DNA from: Histomonas meleagridis
Taxonomy: Eukaryota > Parabasalia > Tritrichomonadida > Dientamoebidae
Assembly (NCBI GenBank): GCA_020186115.1
Contig: WSYJ01000178.1
Coordinates: 806,001 to 870,000, forward strand
Length of the DNA stretch: 64,000 bases
Reading direction: 5' to 3'
The translations under genes were made by a program, and so were the position numbers. Position 1 is the stretch's first letter, and each line of letters starts with the position of its first letter. Positions 37,510 to 47,604 of this stretch are shown one piece after another. The notes beneath the pieces were generated by a model. The model was not told the origin of the DNA and did not search any database. It saw only the letters and a program-made list of their open reading frames with translations.

Positions 37510-38841
37510 TTATAGCTCATTTAACTTCTTTTTTTTTAAACAATATTTGTTAAAGCTCATCGAAGTGATTATGTCTTCCTTCTTATTAACTCTGAACTTG
37601 TAGACATCTAGATTTCCGAATTTTAATTTTTGGTATTTATTTGAAGTCATTATTACCGATGTTCTTATATCTGAGAAAGCACCAGAATCAATTTTTGGCT
37701 CATTTTCTCCATTGAAAAAGATGCACCCAAGTTTAGTGCATTTAGAGAATGCATATTTCCCAATATATTCAATGTTTTTACCAAATATTAATATCTCTAA
37801 ATTTATACACCCTTTAAAAGCACTATTTCCAATTTCTGTTATGGAATTGTTTAATATAAGATATGTTAAGCTAATACAAGAAAGAAATGCACCTTTTTTG
37901 ATCTTTCTTAATTTTTCTCTAAAGTATATATTTTTTAATTCATGACAATATTCAAACGCATAACTTCCAATTGTTGTTACAGGAAACGGAACTTCAAATT
38001 TATCTTTATTACCGCATGGATAACAAACAATGGTTTTTAAATCTTTTGTATATAAAATTCCATCATTTTGATAATTAGAAAAATTCAAATTTCTTTTATC
38101 GACATTAATGTATCGTAAATTTTGACAACATCCAAATGCATGAGATCCAACAAAAGAAACATTTATTCCAATAGTAATACCATTTAAATTCGAACAATTA
38201 TAAAAAGCTTTTTTTCCAATAGAAGAAACAGAATCTGATATTAATGCCAGTAAAAGTTTATTACATTCACAAAATGTAAAATCACCAATTTTTGTAACAT
38301 TTTTTCCCATAGCTATTGAATCTAAATTAGAACAATTATAAAAAGAAAAACATTCAATAATAATAAGTGAATCAGGGAATGTAACATTTGATAATTTAAA
38401 ACATGAATAAAATGAATGACTTCCAATATATCTTAAACCATTTCCAAATGAAACAAAATTTAAATTAATACATAAATTAAAGGAATAATTACCTATAATT
38501 AAAAGTGAATCTGGAAATGTTACATTTGTTAACTTACTACATCCAGAGAAAGCAAATATTCCTATAATTAAAACATTTTTTCCAAGTTCTAATAATTCTA
38601 ATTTCTTGCAGTTTTCGAATGAATAATCACCAATTGTTTTTATACTGTCTCCAATCTTTGCTGTTATTATTTCAGGCCATTCTTTAAATGCATAATTTTT
38701 TACATGTGTAACATTTCCATGAATGATAACATGTTTTACTTGGTTTATATCATAATTTTTATTACTTGTTTTATTATTATTACAGGAAATCTTACAGAAA
38801 AATATAAAGAAGAAAATGCTTACTGAAGATTGAATTTGCAT
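37510..38841 (-). CDS. Secreted BspA-like leucine-rich-repeat protein
   Basis: 443 residues from ATG 38841 (MQIQSSVSIFFFIFFCKISC); upstream in-frame TTG is not used. Residues 1-20 are a signal peptide. The rest is LRR_5 (Treponema-BspA type) repeats of about 23 residues with the pattern I-G-x-x-A/S-F-x-x-C-x-x-L-x-x-(V/I), for example IGDYSFENCKKLELLELGKN, IGIFAFSGCSKLTNVTFPDS, IGSYAFEYCHELKNIYF and IGNSAFKGCINLEILIFGKN. There is no C-terminal membrane span, unlike the paralogs at 44940 and 49828, so it is probably secreted. BspA-like proteins are an expanded trichomonad family thought to act in adhesion to cells or matrix. Confidence 0.9.
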   Translation of the reverse strand: MQIQSSVSIFFFIFFCKISCNNNKTSNKNYDINQVKHVIIHGNVTHVKNYAFKEWPEIITAKIGDSIKTIGDYSFENCKKLELLELGKNVLIIGIFAFSGCSKLTNVTFPDSLLIIGNYSFNLCINLNFVSFGNGLRYIGSHSFYSCFKLSNVTFPDSLIIIECFSFYNCSNLDSIAMGKNVTKIGDFTFCECNKLLLALISDSVSSIGKKAFYNCSNLNGITIGINVSFVGSHAFGCCQNLRYINVDKRNLNFSNYQNDGILYTKDLKTIVCYPCGNKDKFEVPFPVTTIGSYAFEYCHELKNIYFREKLRKIKKGAFLSCISLTYLILNNSITEIGNSAFKGCINLEILIFGKNIEYIGKYAFSKCTKLGCIFFNGENEPKIDSGAFSDIRTSVIMTSNKYQKLKFGNLDVYKFRVNKKEDIITSMSFNKYCLKKKKLNEL

Positions 38842-39190
38842 TTTCTTCTGGGCCAATAAAAGTTAAAAAAGAAGAATTAAAATTCTTTTTTTTCAAATTG
38901 TTTTCAATAAACAAAAAAATTTATATTTTATTATATAAAAATGAGTTTTAAGTTTTTTCTCAATTTTTCTTTTTTCAAATTGTTATTTTTTAACAAGCGT
39001 ATTTTGTGCAAACTCTTCTATTGATTATTACTTCAATAGAATAAAAAAAATTAATACAAGGTTTCACCACAAACACTGTGTGATAATTTCAAATTTTGAA
39101 CTTTCGATATTACAATATTATTTCCATTTATATCGCGAATTTTAAAGAAAACATTTAAGAAATCTTTTTTATTAATTAACAAAAACATAA
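38842..39190. other. Intergenic, no gene seen
   Basis: About 350 bp upstream of the secreted BspA-like gene and downstream of the hydrolase gene; poly(T)-rich with no recognisable feature. Confidence 0.45.
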
Positions 39191-40153
39191 TTAGTTAATA
39201 TACTTAAAGATATGCGCTCTATTCGCGAACATTTTATATTCCGGTTTCACTTTTTCCACATCCAATTTATGAATGCTTCGAATCAAATCATATGATATCA
39301 CAGATGAGCCGAAATTCTTTTCTATATATTTGTTCACCACCACATTTGCAGCTGTGTGATTCTTTACGTGATTTTTTTGGAGTTCATATACATAACATGA
39401 GTCCATCAGATCTCGAACAAAAATAAGATCAAGTCCGACTTCACGACAATAAAGAAAGACAGCCATTAGGCACATGTTCGTATGCTGCCCAAGGATTATA
39501 ACTGTCTTCTTTCCGAGGCCGACAAATGATTCGGCTGATTCACGAAAATTCTGAACAATGTAATCTGACTCCGCAACAACAATTTGTTTGGTCAGATGGT
39601 TGTCACGATATTTGCCAAAGCGTTCTTGTTCACTATAGACGCAAACATCTTGAAATCCGGGAATATATTCATTGTGATATCGGGCAGCTTGTGCATTGTA
39701 TTGTTCGAGAATAGGAAGAGCTCCCTTCTTAGCAACTTCAATACCTGCTTTTCGCATTTTGGTATGGCCAGTATAAGCATCTGCTCCCATTGATATATGG
39801 ACAACAGGTAGGCCAATAGAACGAAGTAATTGAGTAAGTTCATTGATCCTTGGTGTGAAAAAGAACTCTCGGTCATTGTAATATGTACACCAGTGTGATC
39901 TCCACATATCAATATATACAACTGTTTCTGAAAGATTAATTGTTTTTTTCAGGTAGTAATATCCACTGTCACCATATTTACGAATTTTAATTCTTAGTTT
40001 ATCATTTTTTTTGGACTCTGTATTAATTTTTGGTTTTGGTATTGATTGATTGTATGGTGGATTTAAAACTAAGTAAAGAATCCATCCAAGGACAATTACT
40101 ACTGAAAGAATACTAAAAATATGTTCTTTTTTTCTTGAACTAAATAAATTCAT
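39191..40153 (-). CDS. Membrane-anchored isochorismatase-fold cysteine hydrolase
   Basis: 320 residues. One membrane span at residues 12-32 (IFSILSVVIVLGWILYLVL) after a short basic N-terminus suggests a signal anchor. The remaining domain has isochorismatase-family features: YIDMWRSHWC (the catalytic Asp strand), PVVHISMGADAYTG, YIVQNFRES and VIILGQHTNMCLMAVFLY, whose Cys is the nucleophile, followed by LDLIFVRDLMDSCY. Members hydrolyse amides or related bonds (nicotinamidase, ureidohydrolases). The substrate is unknown. A membrane-attached form is uncommon for this usually soluble fold. ATG 40153. Confidence 0.8.
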   Translation of the reverse strand: MNLFSSRKKEHIFSILSVVIVLGWILYLVLNPPYNQSIPKPKINTESKKNDKLRIKIRKYGDSGYYYLKKTINLSETVVYIDMWRSHWCTYYNDREFFFTPRINELTQLLRSIGLPVVHISMGADAYTGHTKMRKAGIEVAKKGALPILEQYNAQAARYHNEYIPGFQDVCVYSEQERFGKYRDNHLTKQIVVAESDYIVQNFRESAESFVGLGKKTVIILGQHTNMCLMAVFLYCREVGLDLIFVRDLMDSCYVYELQKNHVKNHTAANVVVNKYIEKNFGSSVISYDLIRSIHKLDVEKVKPEYKMFANRAHIFKYIN

Positions 40154-40915
40154 TTTACCTCAAGTAACACACTTTTACGGTTAGAAAAAATAAAATGTGA
40201 TTATTGCGTTAAATAATTTATAATTCTTAAGAATAACTCAAAAAATAGTAAAAACTTTGTTGTTGATACAAAGTATTAAAAATTTTTTATTATCATGAAG
40301 TCTTCATTAAAAATTCATTTATCTTCATAATAAAAATTTTCATATATTTTGATTAAAAGCAACATTTATACAATTTGCACAAAGCTAGATGGTAAATTTT
40401 TTTTAGCAAAACTGTTAAAGTATTTGTAAATTAATTTTTGTTTCAACAAATATTAATATTTAATAATTTTATGTGATAAATTGAAAAATTTAAAGTGCAT
40501 TCTTGTTTCCTTAAATAGACATAAGAGTTTGAAATACAATTTGATTTCCATTACAAATTTTATTTTTTTGTTATTTTGGATTTTAAGCGCATTTCAATAG
40601 CATGGAAAATAGGGCTCAACAGTATACATTTTTAGAATAACACAACTGTTGCACTTCACAGCTGAAAGCCGCAGAACAAATTTTTAGCGGTTAATCATCC
40701 GATCAAAGACGATTCAATATTTCATTTATCTTAAATATAATTTTTTCATTAATTTCTCAAGTTAATATTGTTTTTCATATAATAGTATTTTACAAATAAT
40801 ATAGAGAATATAATTACATAATTTAGATTGATTTTTATTCAGAAACCATTAAGTTTCACCAATCCAAATTTTAACGTTCCAAAAATACCTTACACAAAAA
40901 TTGTAATAGCGTTGA
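40154..40915. other. Divergent intergenic region, no gene seen
   Basis: About 760 bp between the hydrolase and the LRR gene. It is A/T-rich with CGGTTAATC near 40690 and TTAACGTTCC near 40870 (MYB-like cores). No coding or structured RNA is recognisable. Confidence 0.5.
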
Positions 40916-43162
40916 ATGGGAGGTGAAGGGAATAACAACTACAAAGATATTCTTCTCCAAGCTCATCCAATTTTTCGAGTTCCGACAACCAAAATATATT
41001 GGTGTGAAAATGTTAAAAAAATTAGTTCACGTCGATCATTATCAAGGATTCTTGTAATCGCTTCACCAGGAATCTTTCTTTTAAAAAAGAAATCATTTCC
41101 TCGAAGTTCCGTTGTTGCGCGAATAATTTCATATTCAGAATTAGCTTTAATCCTCGTTGAAAATAATACATTACAAATTTGTAAGCCAAAAGTTACAATG
41201 ACAATACAACACCCGAAATATCTCGAAGCCGTTGGCATTATTTGCACAGTAATTAGAGAAATGTTTAGTGAGTTAAAACCTCCGAAAATTGTAATTGATA
41301 AATCTCTTCAAGCACAAATAGATCAAATTAATTTCCACGTTAATCAAAAAACTCTTTTAGCAGATCGTTTTTTAAGTTTTTGTTTATTATTACCACCAAA
41401 ATCTCTTGTCATTGATCAGGTAACAGATATATATCATAGACTTAAACGGTCTCCGAAATGTGTCAGATTTAATTCTGAGCTCGTTAGCTCTAATTTGGTG
41501 AGTGCCGTCGCTCAATCTGTTTCTTATGACACTAAAGTTCAAGCACTTCAAATTCAAAATGTGAACCTCCCTATTTTCCTTCCACATTATAATCAAATTG
41601 TTCAAAACAATCATTCTGTCAAACGCGTTTCGTTCCAATCTGTTTCCTTTACGGGTTCATATGATTCTTATATACAAGTTTTAGAGAGCCAGCCATTATT
41701 TAAGGCATCGTCATATTCATTTTTAGAATGTCAACTTAAGACAAATAATTTCATTACCTTCTTGAAGACATTTGATAAGTCATATCCCGTTAGTATACGT
41801 TCCTTTTCTATTGTCCGTGCCAATCTTAACATTGAAATTCTTTATGATATCTTCAATTTAATCAGCACATCAAAAACATTTGATGGACTTCGACGGTTTT
41901 GCATCAGTGAAATTCAAAGCAAAGATCCGTTAGAAAGCACTTTTGCGGACTTTTTCAATGACACTTTTCTGACCAATCATGAACAACTTCAAACCGTTAC
42001 GCTTCACGATGACAATTTTTCGGTTGATAAGATTTTACCCATTATAACGTCAAAAGCTAACAAAATAACGACGTTAAATATTACCCGTAATCGGTTTAAT
42101 TCAAATATTGAACCAATTCCAAGTTATCAACTTATTCAAGAACTTAATTTGTCACATTCGACGTTTAGTTCTGAAACCTTATTGAATTTTTTGAAGTCGT
42201 TTTCATTAAGTGAAATAACACCGCAGACGTTAATTTTGGATTCGTTAAATGTTAATTCACAACAAGAATTAGATATAATATATCAAAACTTAAAGACGAT
42301 CAAACTTCCGAAAGTTCAATTTCTTTCTTGGAATTCAAATTTAATGAATTTTGAACGATTTCAAATGTTTATCGAATTTGTCAAATTACAAAATGAATTA
42401 ACTGGAATTGGAATATCGAATTGTATTACACCGCATAATGAAATTAATTTATATGTTACTGAAATCATCAAATTAATTCAACAGAAACAATTAAAACGAT
42501 TGGACATAAGAGGCTCAAGTACATTAATATTAAGTTCAAATATGATTCCAATACTTGAAGCATTAAATGAACAAAAAATTATTGAAGTTTTAGATGTTAC
42601 TGGTCAAGAAATAGGTCAAAATGGATTAAATATATTATTAAAATTATCAAATAATTGTCTTGAAGAATTACGCTTTGATAATAATACCCCGGAAAACTTC
42701 GATTTATATTATAATTTCTTAAATGATATTATGAACTCAAAGTTGTTGAATTCAGAATGGCCCGAAAATGATATAAAATCAATTCTCCAAAAAGTTGCAA
42801 CTTCTCAAAGAAAAATTATCGAAAATAAATTCGAACAATTGAAGAAAAAATTCGTAAAGAAATTTAATGATGAAAATTTGAATAAAGTTAAACAAAGTCA
42901 AAATCAAATCTCGGGAAGAACTTCGAAATCAAGATCTGCTACAGTGATGTTAATGAAGAAAAAGAATGACGATGATAATAATAACATTTCAAAACATTTG
43001 ATCGATTTCGATACGTTGCTGGAAAGAAATCAATCAGTGGAAAATTACTTGAAAGAATGTATAGGTGAGTTGGATAATGATAAAGAACCTTTGCTGGTAG
43101 CAATGAAAATGCTAAATGACGAAACTTCATTGGAAATGTTTTTAGGTCAATCAAATGTTTGA
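40916..43162 (+). CDS. CARMIL-like leucine-rich-repeat protein with PH-like N-terminus
   Basis: 748 residues. The first 120 residues (RILVIASPGIFLLKKKSF, ARIISYSELALILVENNTL) look like a PH-type domain. Residues about 180-600 are ribonuclease-inhibitor-type LRRs with irregular units (for example ITTLNITRNRFNS, IQELNLSHSTFS, LKRLDIRGSSTLI, IEVLDVTGQEIGQNGLNIL). The C-terminus is helical, basic, then acidic. This order matches CARMIL/LRRC16-family regulators of actin capping protein, a suggestive link because capping protein alpha is encoded at 62616. Cytosolic; trichomonads have many such proteins. ATG 40916 (MGGEGNNNYKDILL). Confidence 0.7.
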   Translation: MGGEGNNNYKDILLQAHPIFRVPTTKIYWCENVKKISSRRSLSRILVIASPGIFLLKKKSFPRSSVVARIISYSELALILVENNTLQICKPKVTMTIQHPKYLEAVGIICTVIREMFSELKPPKIVIDKSLQAQIDQINFHVNQKTLLADRFLSFCLLLPPKSLVIDQVTDIYHRLKRSPKCVRFNSELVSSNLVSAVAQSVSYDTKVQALQIQNVNLPIFLPHYNQIVQNNHSVKRVSFQSVSFTGSYDSYIQVLESQPLFKASSYSFLECQLKTNNFITFLKTFDKSYPVSIRSFSIVRANLNIEILYDIFNLISTSKTFDGLRRFCISEIQSKDPLESTFADFFNDTFLTNHEQLQTVTLHDDNFSVDKILPIITSKANKITTLNITRNRFNSNIEPIPSYQLIQELNLSHSTFSSETLLNFLKSFSLSEITPQTLILDSLNVNSQQELDIIYQNLKTIKLPKVQFLSWNSNLMNFERFQMFIEFVKLQNELTGIGISNCITPHNEINLYVTEIIKLIQQKQLKRLDIRGSSTLILSSNMIPILEALNEQKIIEVLDVTGQEIGQNGLNILLKLSNNCLEELRFDNNTPENFDLYYNFLNDIMNSKLLNSEWPENDIKSILQKVATSQRKIIENKFEQLKKKFVKKFNDENLNKVKQSQNQISGRTSKSRSATVMLMKKKNDDDNNNISKHLIDFDTLLERNQSVENYLKECIGELDNDKEPLLVAMKMLNDETSLEMFLGQSNV

Positions 43163-43622
43163 TGCGATGTAAACTTTAAAAAAAGTTGTGATATACGTTT
43201 AGAAATAAATAAAAATATTTTCTTCATTAACGAGAAATTTAAAATATAATTTCGTGGCAAAATGTGTTTTGGGATTCTTTATGTGTGTTGTGAATAAAGA
43301 AATATGCATATTGTTTTAAAGATTTGTTTCTTCTAAACGATCAAACAGTTAAAAACAAATATTATTTTTTAAACGACAAACATAAAACGTTTCATTATTA
43401 TATTCAATGCTAATGATTGACATTACATTAACATTAATGATTATTAATAATAAACTAATTAGTTGGATTTATTTTTTCTACCCAAGCTAAAAATCATGCA
43501 CTCGTTTGATAAGTGTATTTCTCTCTTATAATAGAATTATTGATTTATCTTTCTTTAAGATGCTGTTCTAAAAAGTTTTTATATTTTAACGGATTTTGGA
43601 ATGGCACTTTTATAAACTTGAA
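43163..43622. other. Intergenic, cyclin promoter side
   Basis: About 460 bp of A/T-rich DNA. TTTTAACGGATTTT (about 43584-43597) carries a MYB-like TAACGG core some 30 nt before the cyclin start. No gene is seen. Confidence 0.45.
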
Positions 43623-44318
43623 ATGATGCAAACAATGGATCAAGCTGATCTTCCTGACCCTGATATTACAGGATCACATGAAGAATTTTGGACATTTACA
43701 CAGGTTTCTCAATGGGGATCACATTGGCCATATTCTAATAATGAACATTTAAACCAGGTTCGAAACGTTGTTATCACAGTTAGAAACTTAGGTATTAATA
43801 ACGGAATAAAGCCTCGCATGGTTCATATTGCACAAATGCTTATTTGGAGATTTTATTTAAGTGAAAGTATTGCAGAGTATCCTTCCAAAGATATAATTCC
43901 ACTTGCATTCGAAAGCGCAGCGCAACTTCTTGAAACTTCATTTCAATTCAAAGTAAATCAGATGCCACATAGCATGGATAACAATAAGCAATTGTCTGAA
44001 TTCCAATTACATTTCAAATTAGTCAATGCTCTTAACTTTAACATCAGAATTCATCACCCTTCAGATTACCTTAGTCATTATGTTAATTCCAAATTCACAA
44101 ATGAACAGTTCCAATTAGCCGAATGTATAATCTCAGATTCTTTCTTATGCCCTTGTTGCTTAGTACATAGGCCTACAACAATCGCAGAGGGGTCGGCAAT
44201 AATGGCGGCCGGCATGAAGAACAATACAGATTCAGTTATCCCAAGATCAACAAAGGCCATTTCGTTTATAAAAGATATGAATTGGTTTTACAACCAAAGC
44301 TTCAACCAGAAAAAGTAA
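43623..44318 (+). CDS. Cyclin (C/T/L-type cyclin box)
   Basis: 231 residues from ATG 43623; nearby alternatives are 43626 and 43635, and an upstream TTG is not used. The first cyclin box has HEEFWTFTQVSQWG, KPRMVHIAQMLIWRFYLSES (family: A..ll+RFY...S) and PLAFESAAQLLETSF (family: A+..LA.K.EE). The second half contains IAEGSAIMAAGM (family: IA.a.i.la). This is the layout of transcription-type cyclins C, H, K, T and L that bind CDK7/8/9/12-like kinases in the nucleus. The subtype is not determined. The stop overlaps TAAA. Confidence 0.8.
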   Translation: MMQTMDQADLPDPDITGSHEEFWTFTQVSQWGSHWPYSNNEHLNQVRNVVITVRNLGINNGIKPRMVHIAQMLIWRFYLSESIAEYPSKDIIPLAFESAAQLLETSFQFKVNQMPHSMDNNKQLSEFQLHFKLVNALNFNIRIHHPSDYLSHYVNSKFTNEQFQLAECIISDSFLCPCCLVHRPTTIAEGSAIMAAGMKNNTDSVIPRSTKAISFIKDMNWFYNQSFNQKK

Positions 44319-44939
44319 ATAAATAATTTTGTTTTCAATCAATTATATCTTTTGAACATATCTATTCAAGGAAATGAATTAAATTCGAACTGATTTGGTC
44401 GAAAAGATTTGAAAAAGTTTTAATTTTCGTTCATAAGAATTGTTTCCATGTTTACCTTTAACATTCATGAATGTTTTCAAATTAGTAGAAACAAATTTTC
44501 TAACAATTGTTAACGTTAAAAAGTTTGATACTGTTAGATTCAGAAAACTATTAGTAATTTTATGTAATGTATGAATTCACATTAGCTGTTCAGGGAGTTG
44601 GCACCTCAAGAAAATCAGCAACAACATTGGTAAATATCTTCATATTAACAATATAAATGTGAACATACAGTGCTTCAAGTATTGCTGTATATTAAAAAAA
44701 TCATCTTATTAAAATAAAAAATAAACATAACAAAAATACAAAATTTTCTCTAACTATTGTTTAAATTCGAGAATTATCAAACTTAAATTTTCATATTATA
44801 AAATAAAATCGAAGTTAAATTTTTGAAATTAACAGTAAATACCAACTTCGCCGAAATCATATCAAAAATAAAAACAATTAAATATATCGAATTTAATATT
44901 TATTAATAAATGTTTTGGATCGAATATGATTCAATTGAT
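44319..44939. other. Intergenic with short palindromes
   Basis: About 620 bp, convergent flanks. AACATTCATGAATGTT (44460-44475) is a perfect palindrome and TAACAATTGTTAACGTTAA follows at about 44500; such A/T palindromes are expected by chance in this composition. 44881-44939 is a diverged copy of 49769-49827, part of the paralog duplication. Confidence 0.45.
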
Positions 44940-46424
44940 TTATAACCATTGATCATTTTCCTTAATAATGAAGTCTTTAAATTCTTTGTTGGTGACTTCT
45001 GCGTTATCTTTTGATGAACTTATCGTTGTCATTTCTTTTTGCGTATTCGAATTTCCTTTTTGTTTGCGTTGAATTAAAAAGAGAACGAGTCCAATCATAA
45101 GTAATACGATGATTACTGCACCACAGATAATACCAATTAATGCACTTTGTGGAATTGTATCATTTTCGTGTAAATCATCATGAAGTATTGTATAGAAATT
45201 AGAATAATAAATATAATACGTCGAATATTGATAAAGAATATATTCATATGTAATAAATTCCGAATAAATATAATAATATGTCGAATGAGTTAATGTAATA
45301 CTAATCGAATTCGTAATCATCGATTTGGAAATAATCGTTTGCGTAATGGAATATGTGGAAATTATCGTATGAACAAATGTTCCATCGAATTGTAATGAAT
45401 CAGAAAGTGAACTTAAATATGTATATGTATTCGAATTAGTAGAAATATATGATTTAGTATATGTATTCGAATCAGTAATTGTATTTGATTTAATAAATGT
45501 ATTTGATTTTGTAAATATATTTGATTTTGTAAATGTATTTGATTTAGTAAATGCATTTGATTTAGTAAATGTACTCGAATCAGTAAATGTATGTGGTTGT
45601 GTAAAAGTTTGCGTTTCCATTGGACTGCATCCATCAACAGCTGTTCCTTTGAGTGCCGCCTTTGTACCAAATGTATCGCTATTGTATGAATTGAATGTCA
45701 TAACATATTCTGCAGGTACACTATTAAAAATATTTGAAACAATTTCTGGTTCACTTTCACCATAATAATATATACATTGAAGATTCGAGCATCCATTAAA
45801 TGCATTACTTCCAATTTTGGTAACTGATGATGGAATTATTATATTAGTTAATAATGAACATGATTGAAATGCACCACTTCCAATCGTTTTTACATTATCT
45901 CCAATCGTAATCGTTTGCAATCTAGGACAAAAGTAAAATGCATAATCACCAATAGATGTAACACAATCACCAATTTCAACTGAAGTTAATTTCATCCAAT
46001 CAGAAAAAGCATTTTCTCCAATTTCTTCAACACCGCCAATGATAATAACATGTGATGCTTCTTCTAAATACACATCCCTATTGTTATATTCTTCATCAGT
46101 AGTTATAGTTAGTGTCCCTGATTGATATGTTTCAATAGATTGTGTAAAAAATAGAACAAATAAAAGAAAAAGAATTTTTGATTTGATTTTATCTATTTTG
46201 TGAATGTTTTGAGTAATTACTTTTACTTTGTAAATAACAATAAAAAACAAAATGGTCATTGGAATGATTTTGGATAAAAAAAAGCTTGAATAATTTTGAT
46301 AAGAATTTAAATAATCATCAACATGTAAAAAATTTGAGAAAAGAAAATATCTCAAATGAAAGGCGATGTCAAAGGAAAATTGTGTAGTTAATAAATATTG
46401 ATTTTCCAAATCAAAAAAAGGCAT
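44940..46424 (-). CDS. Membrane-anchored BspA-like LRR protein, copy 1
   Basis: 494 residues from ATG 46424 (MPFFDLENQY). A hydrophobic signal segment KILFLLFVLFFTQSIET lies near residue 80-100; a second hydrophobic stretch precedes it, so the true start may be internal (M in IIPMTILFF). LRR_5 repeats follow: IGENAFSDWMKLTSVEIGD, IGDYAFYFCPRLQTITIGDN, IGSGAFQSCSLLTNIIIPSS, IGSNAFNGCSNLQCIYY. A Ser/Thr/Asn stalk of TFTKSN-type hexapeptides follows, then a Tyr-rich region, one span (ALIGIICGAVIIVLLMIGLVL) and a 45-residue tail with IKENDQWL. Surface receptor or adhesin layout. The last 160 residues are nearly identical to those of 49828-51435. Confidence 0.9.
   Translation of the reverse strand: MPFFDLENQYLLTTQFSFDIAFHLRYFLFSNFLHVDDYLNSYQNYSSFFLSKIIPMTILFFIVIYKVKVITQNIHKIDKIKSKILFLLFVLFFTQSIETYQSGTLTITTDEEYNNRDVYLEEASHVIIIGGVEEIGENAFSDWMKLTSVEIGDCVTSIGDYAFYFCPRLQTITIGDNVKTIGSGAFQSCSLLTNIIIPSSVTKIGSNAFNGCSNLQCIYYYGESEPEIVSNIFNSVPAEYVMTFNSYNSDTFGTKAALKGTAVDGCSPMETQTFTQPHTFTDSSTFTKSNAFTKSNTFTKSNIFTKSNTFIKSNTITDSNTYTKSYISTNSNTYTYLSSLSDSLQFDGTFVHTIISTYSITQTIISKSMITNSISITLTHSTYYYIYSEFITYEYILYQYSTYYIYYSNFYTILHDDLHENDTIPQSALIGIICGAVIIVLLMIGLVLFLIQRKQKGNSNTQKEMTTISSSKDNAEVTNKEFKDFIIKENDQWL
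45432..45597 (-). repeat. 18-bp tandem repeat encoding the TFTKSN stalk
   Basis: About nine imperfect 18-bp units of the type GTAAATGTATTTGATTTA (plus strand) encode a six-residue period (TFTKSN, TFIKSN, TITDSN). It forms the extended Ser/Thr/Asn-rich stalk between LRR domain and membrane. A homologous array with other unit variants is at 50314-50480. Confidence 0.7.
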
Positions 46425-46509
46425 GTATTGAAGCAAAATGGAACGAATTATTCCTGAGATTTTTCTGACAGTAAACTATACAAAATCACTTTTCAATTGT
46501 TAATGACAT

Positions 46510-46836
46510 TCACAAATTTGAAACGGTTTGAATACTTATCGTCTTTTTATGACAACGGTTCGTGCTTTTGTATTGAATTCGATCGTATTGTATTGAGACT
46601 GCGTTCAAAAAACCGCTACGATATGGAGGTGCAAATCCTGCTCCAAAGATAATCATCGAGTAGGAGTGGCTATCCATATGCCAAAATAATAGAAGAATTG
46701 GGGCAGAAAAGGCCGAAGGCTTTTTGCTGAACCCCTCTGCTTTGTATATAGAGTCCTCACATCCTGAAATAAATTCCGATGAATTCGCACCGCTAAAAAA
46801 AATCCATTTTATGACAACGGTTTGTATGTTTCAAAA
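46510..46836 (-). pseudogene. Orphan protein-coding fragment flanked by direct repeats
   Basis: About 108 open codons on the minus strand, with the only ATG at 46677 (55 residues, too short to stand as a gene). The text is protein-like and richer in G/C than its surroundings: GCEDSIYKAEGFSKKPSAF, APILLLFWHMDSHSYSMII, FGAGFAPPYRSGFLNAV. I recognise no family. The core lies between two copies of TTTTATGACAACGGTT (46545-46560 and 46807-46822), and a third copy is at 47356-47371. It is probably a fragment of a dispersed or mobile element. Confidence 0.45.
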
Positions 46837-46849
46837 TGTTATTTGACAC

Positions 46850-47110
46850 AATTCAATCGGCTATTTTTTCACAGATCTCAGGCATTCAGTTCGGATAGAA
46901 TGTTATACTAAGGAATACCACCATCGAGTAAAGAATTAAAAAGTTAATGAAAACTTCGAAATTAATTTCAACAGTTGAAAAGATCTTTTGTCATCATCAC
47001 AAATTAAGTCGATACCAAAAAAGTGTCAATCACAAAAAGAAATTGATCTTGTTTTAGCGAATTTTTTTTTTTGAATTCAAAAAAACTTATATTGAAATTT
47101 TAAAATTATC
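46850..47110 (+). repeat. Diverged duplicate block, copy A
   Basis: Similar along its length to 47605-47898: shared blocks include GCATTCAGTT(C/T)GGATA, AGAATTAAAA(A/T)GTTAATGAAAACT, ATCA(C/T)AAATTAAGT and the AACTTATATTGAA end. Copy A encodes SSSQIKSIPKKCQSQ then EIDLVLAN but is interrupted at a poly(T) run, so it is decayed. Confidence 0.55.
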
Positions 47111-47604
47111 ATTAAACCATTAGAGGAAAATTTACAAGCGCATTTAGTTATGTCAAATATGCGTACTCTTATTTCTTTATCATTTTAGTTTGATTATATC
47201 TTCAATTATTGATTGAAGGGAAGCCAAGCAATCGCTTTTCACCTATAGCTCATCCATATTTACCATTTTTTTCACGTTTTTTCATCCAAGACTTACAAAT
47301 TATTTTTCCAATATATTTCAAGCGCTCATACGCCAAATATTGTGATGCAATTATATTTTATGACAACGGTTTATATCTTTCAAAATATTTTTGTATATAT
47401 ATACTACCGTTCAATATTTAAACCGTTCATTATCGCCAACCGTTGTTTTTTATGACCGGAGTATTTTTCATGTTCAGAAATGGTGACTACTTTTGATCGT
47501 TTTTTTACAAAAATAGCACTTAAAAAGTTGGATTTGGAACATTTGTTTCCTGTTTGGAACATCAGTTTAGGATTAAATTTCGGCTAATCGTTTTAGATGC
47601 AGAA

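Noticed and set aside
44460-44475. Perfect 16-bp palindrome AACATTCATGAATGTT
   Set aside because: A few such palindromes are expected by chance in 64 kb at this A+T content; no repeat or context supports a function.
46690-46740. G/C-rich foldback (GGGGCAG...GGCCGAAGGC...CCCC) considered as a small structured RNA, including U2 snRNA because of a CTTCGGCCTTTT match on the minus strand
   Set aside because: No branch-binding GTAGTA or other U2 features follow, and the segment is part of a continuous protein-like frame.
47209-47421. 70-codon plus-strand frame
   Set aside because: Begins with TTG and has no ATG; no protein character.
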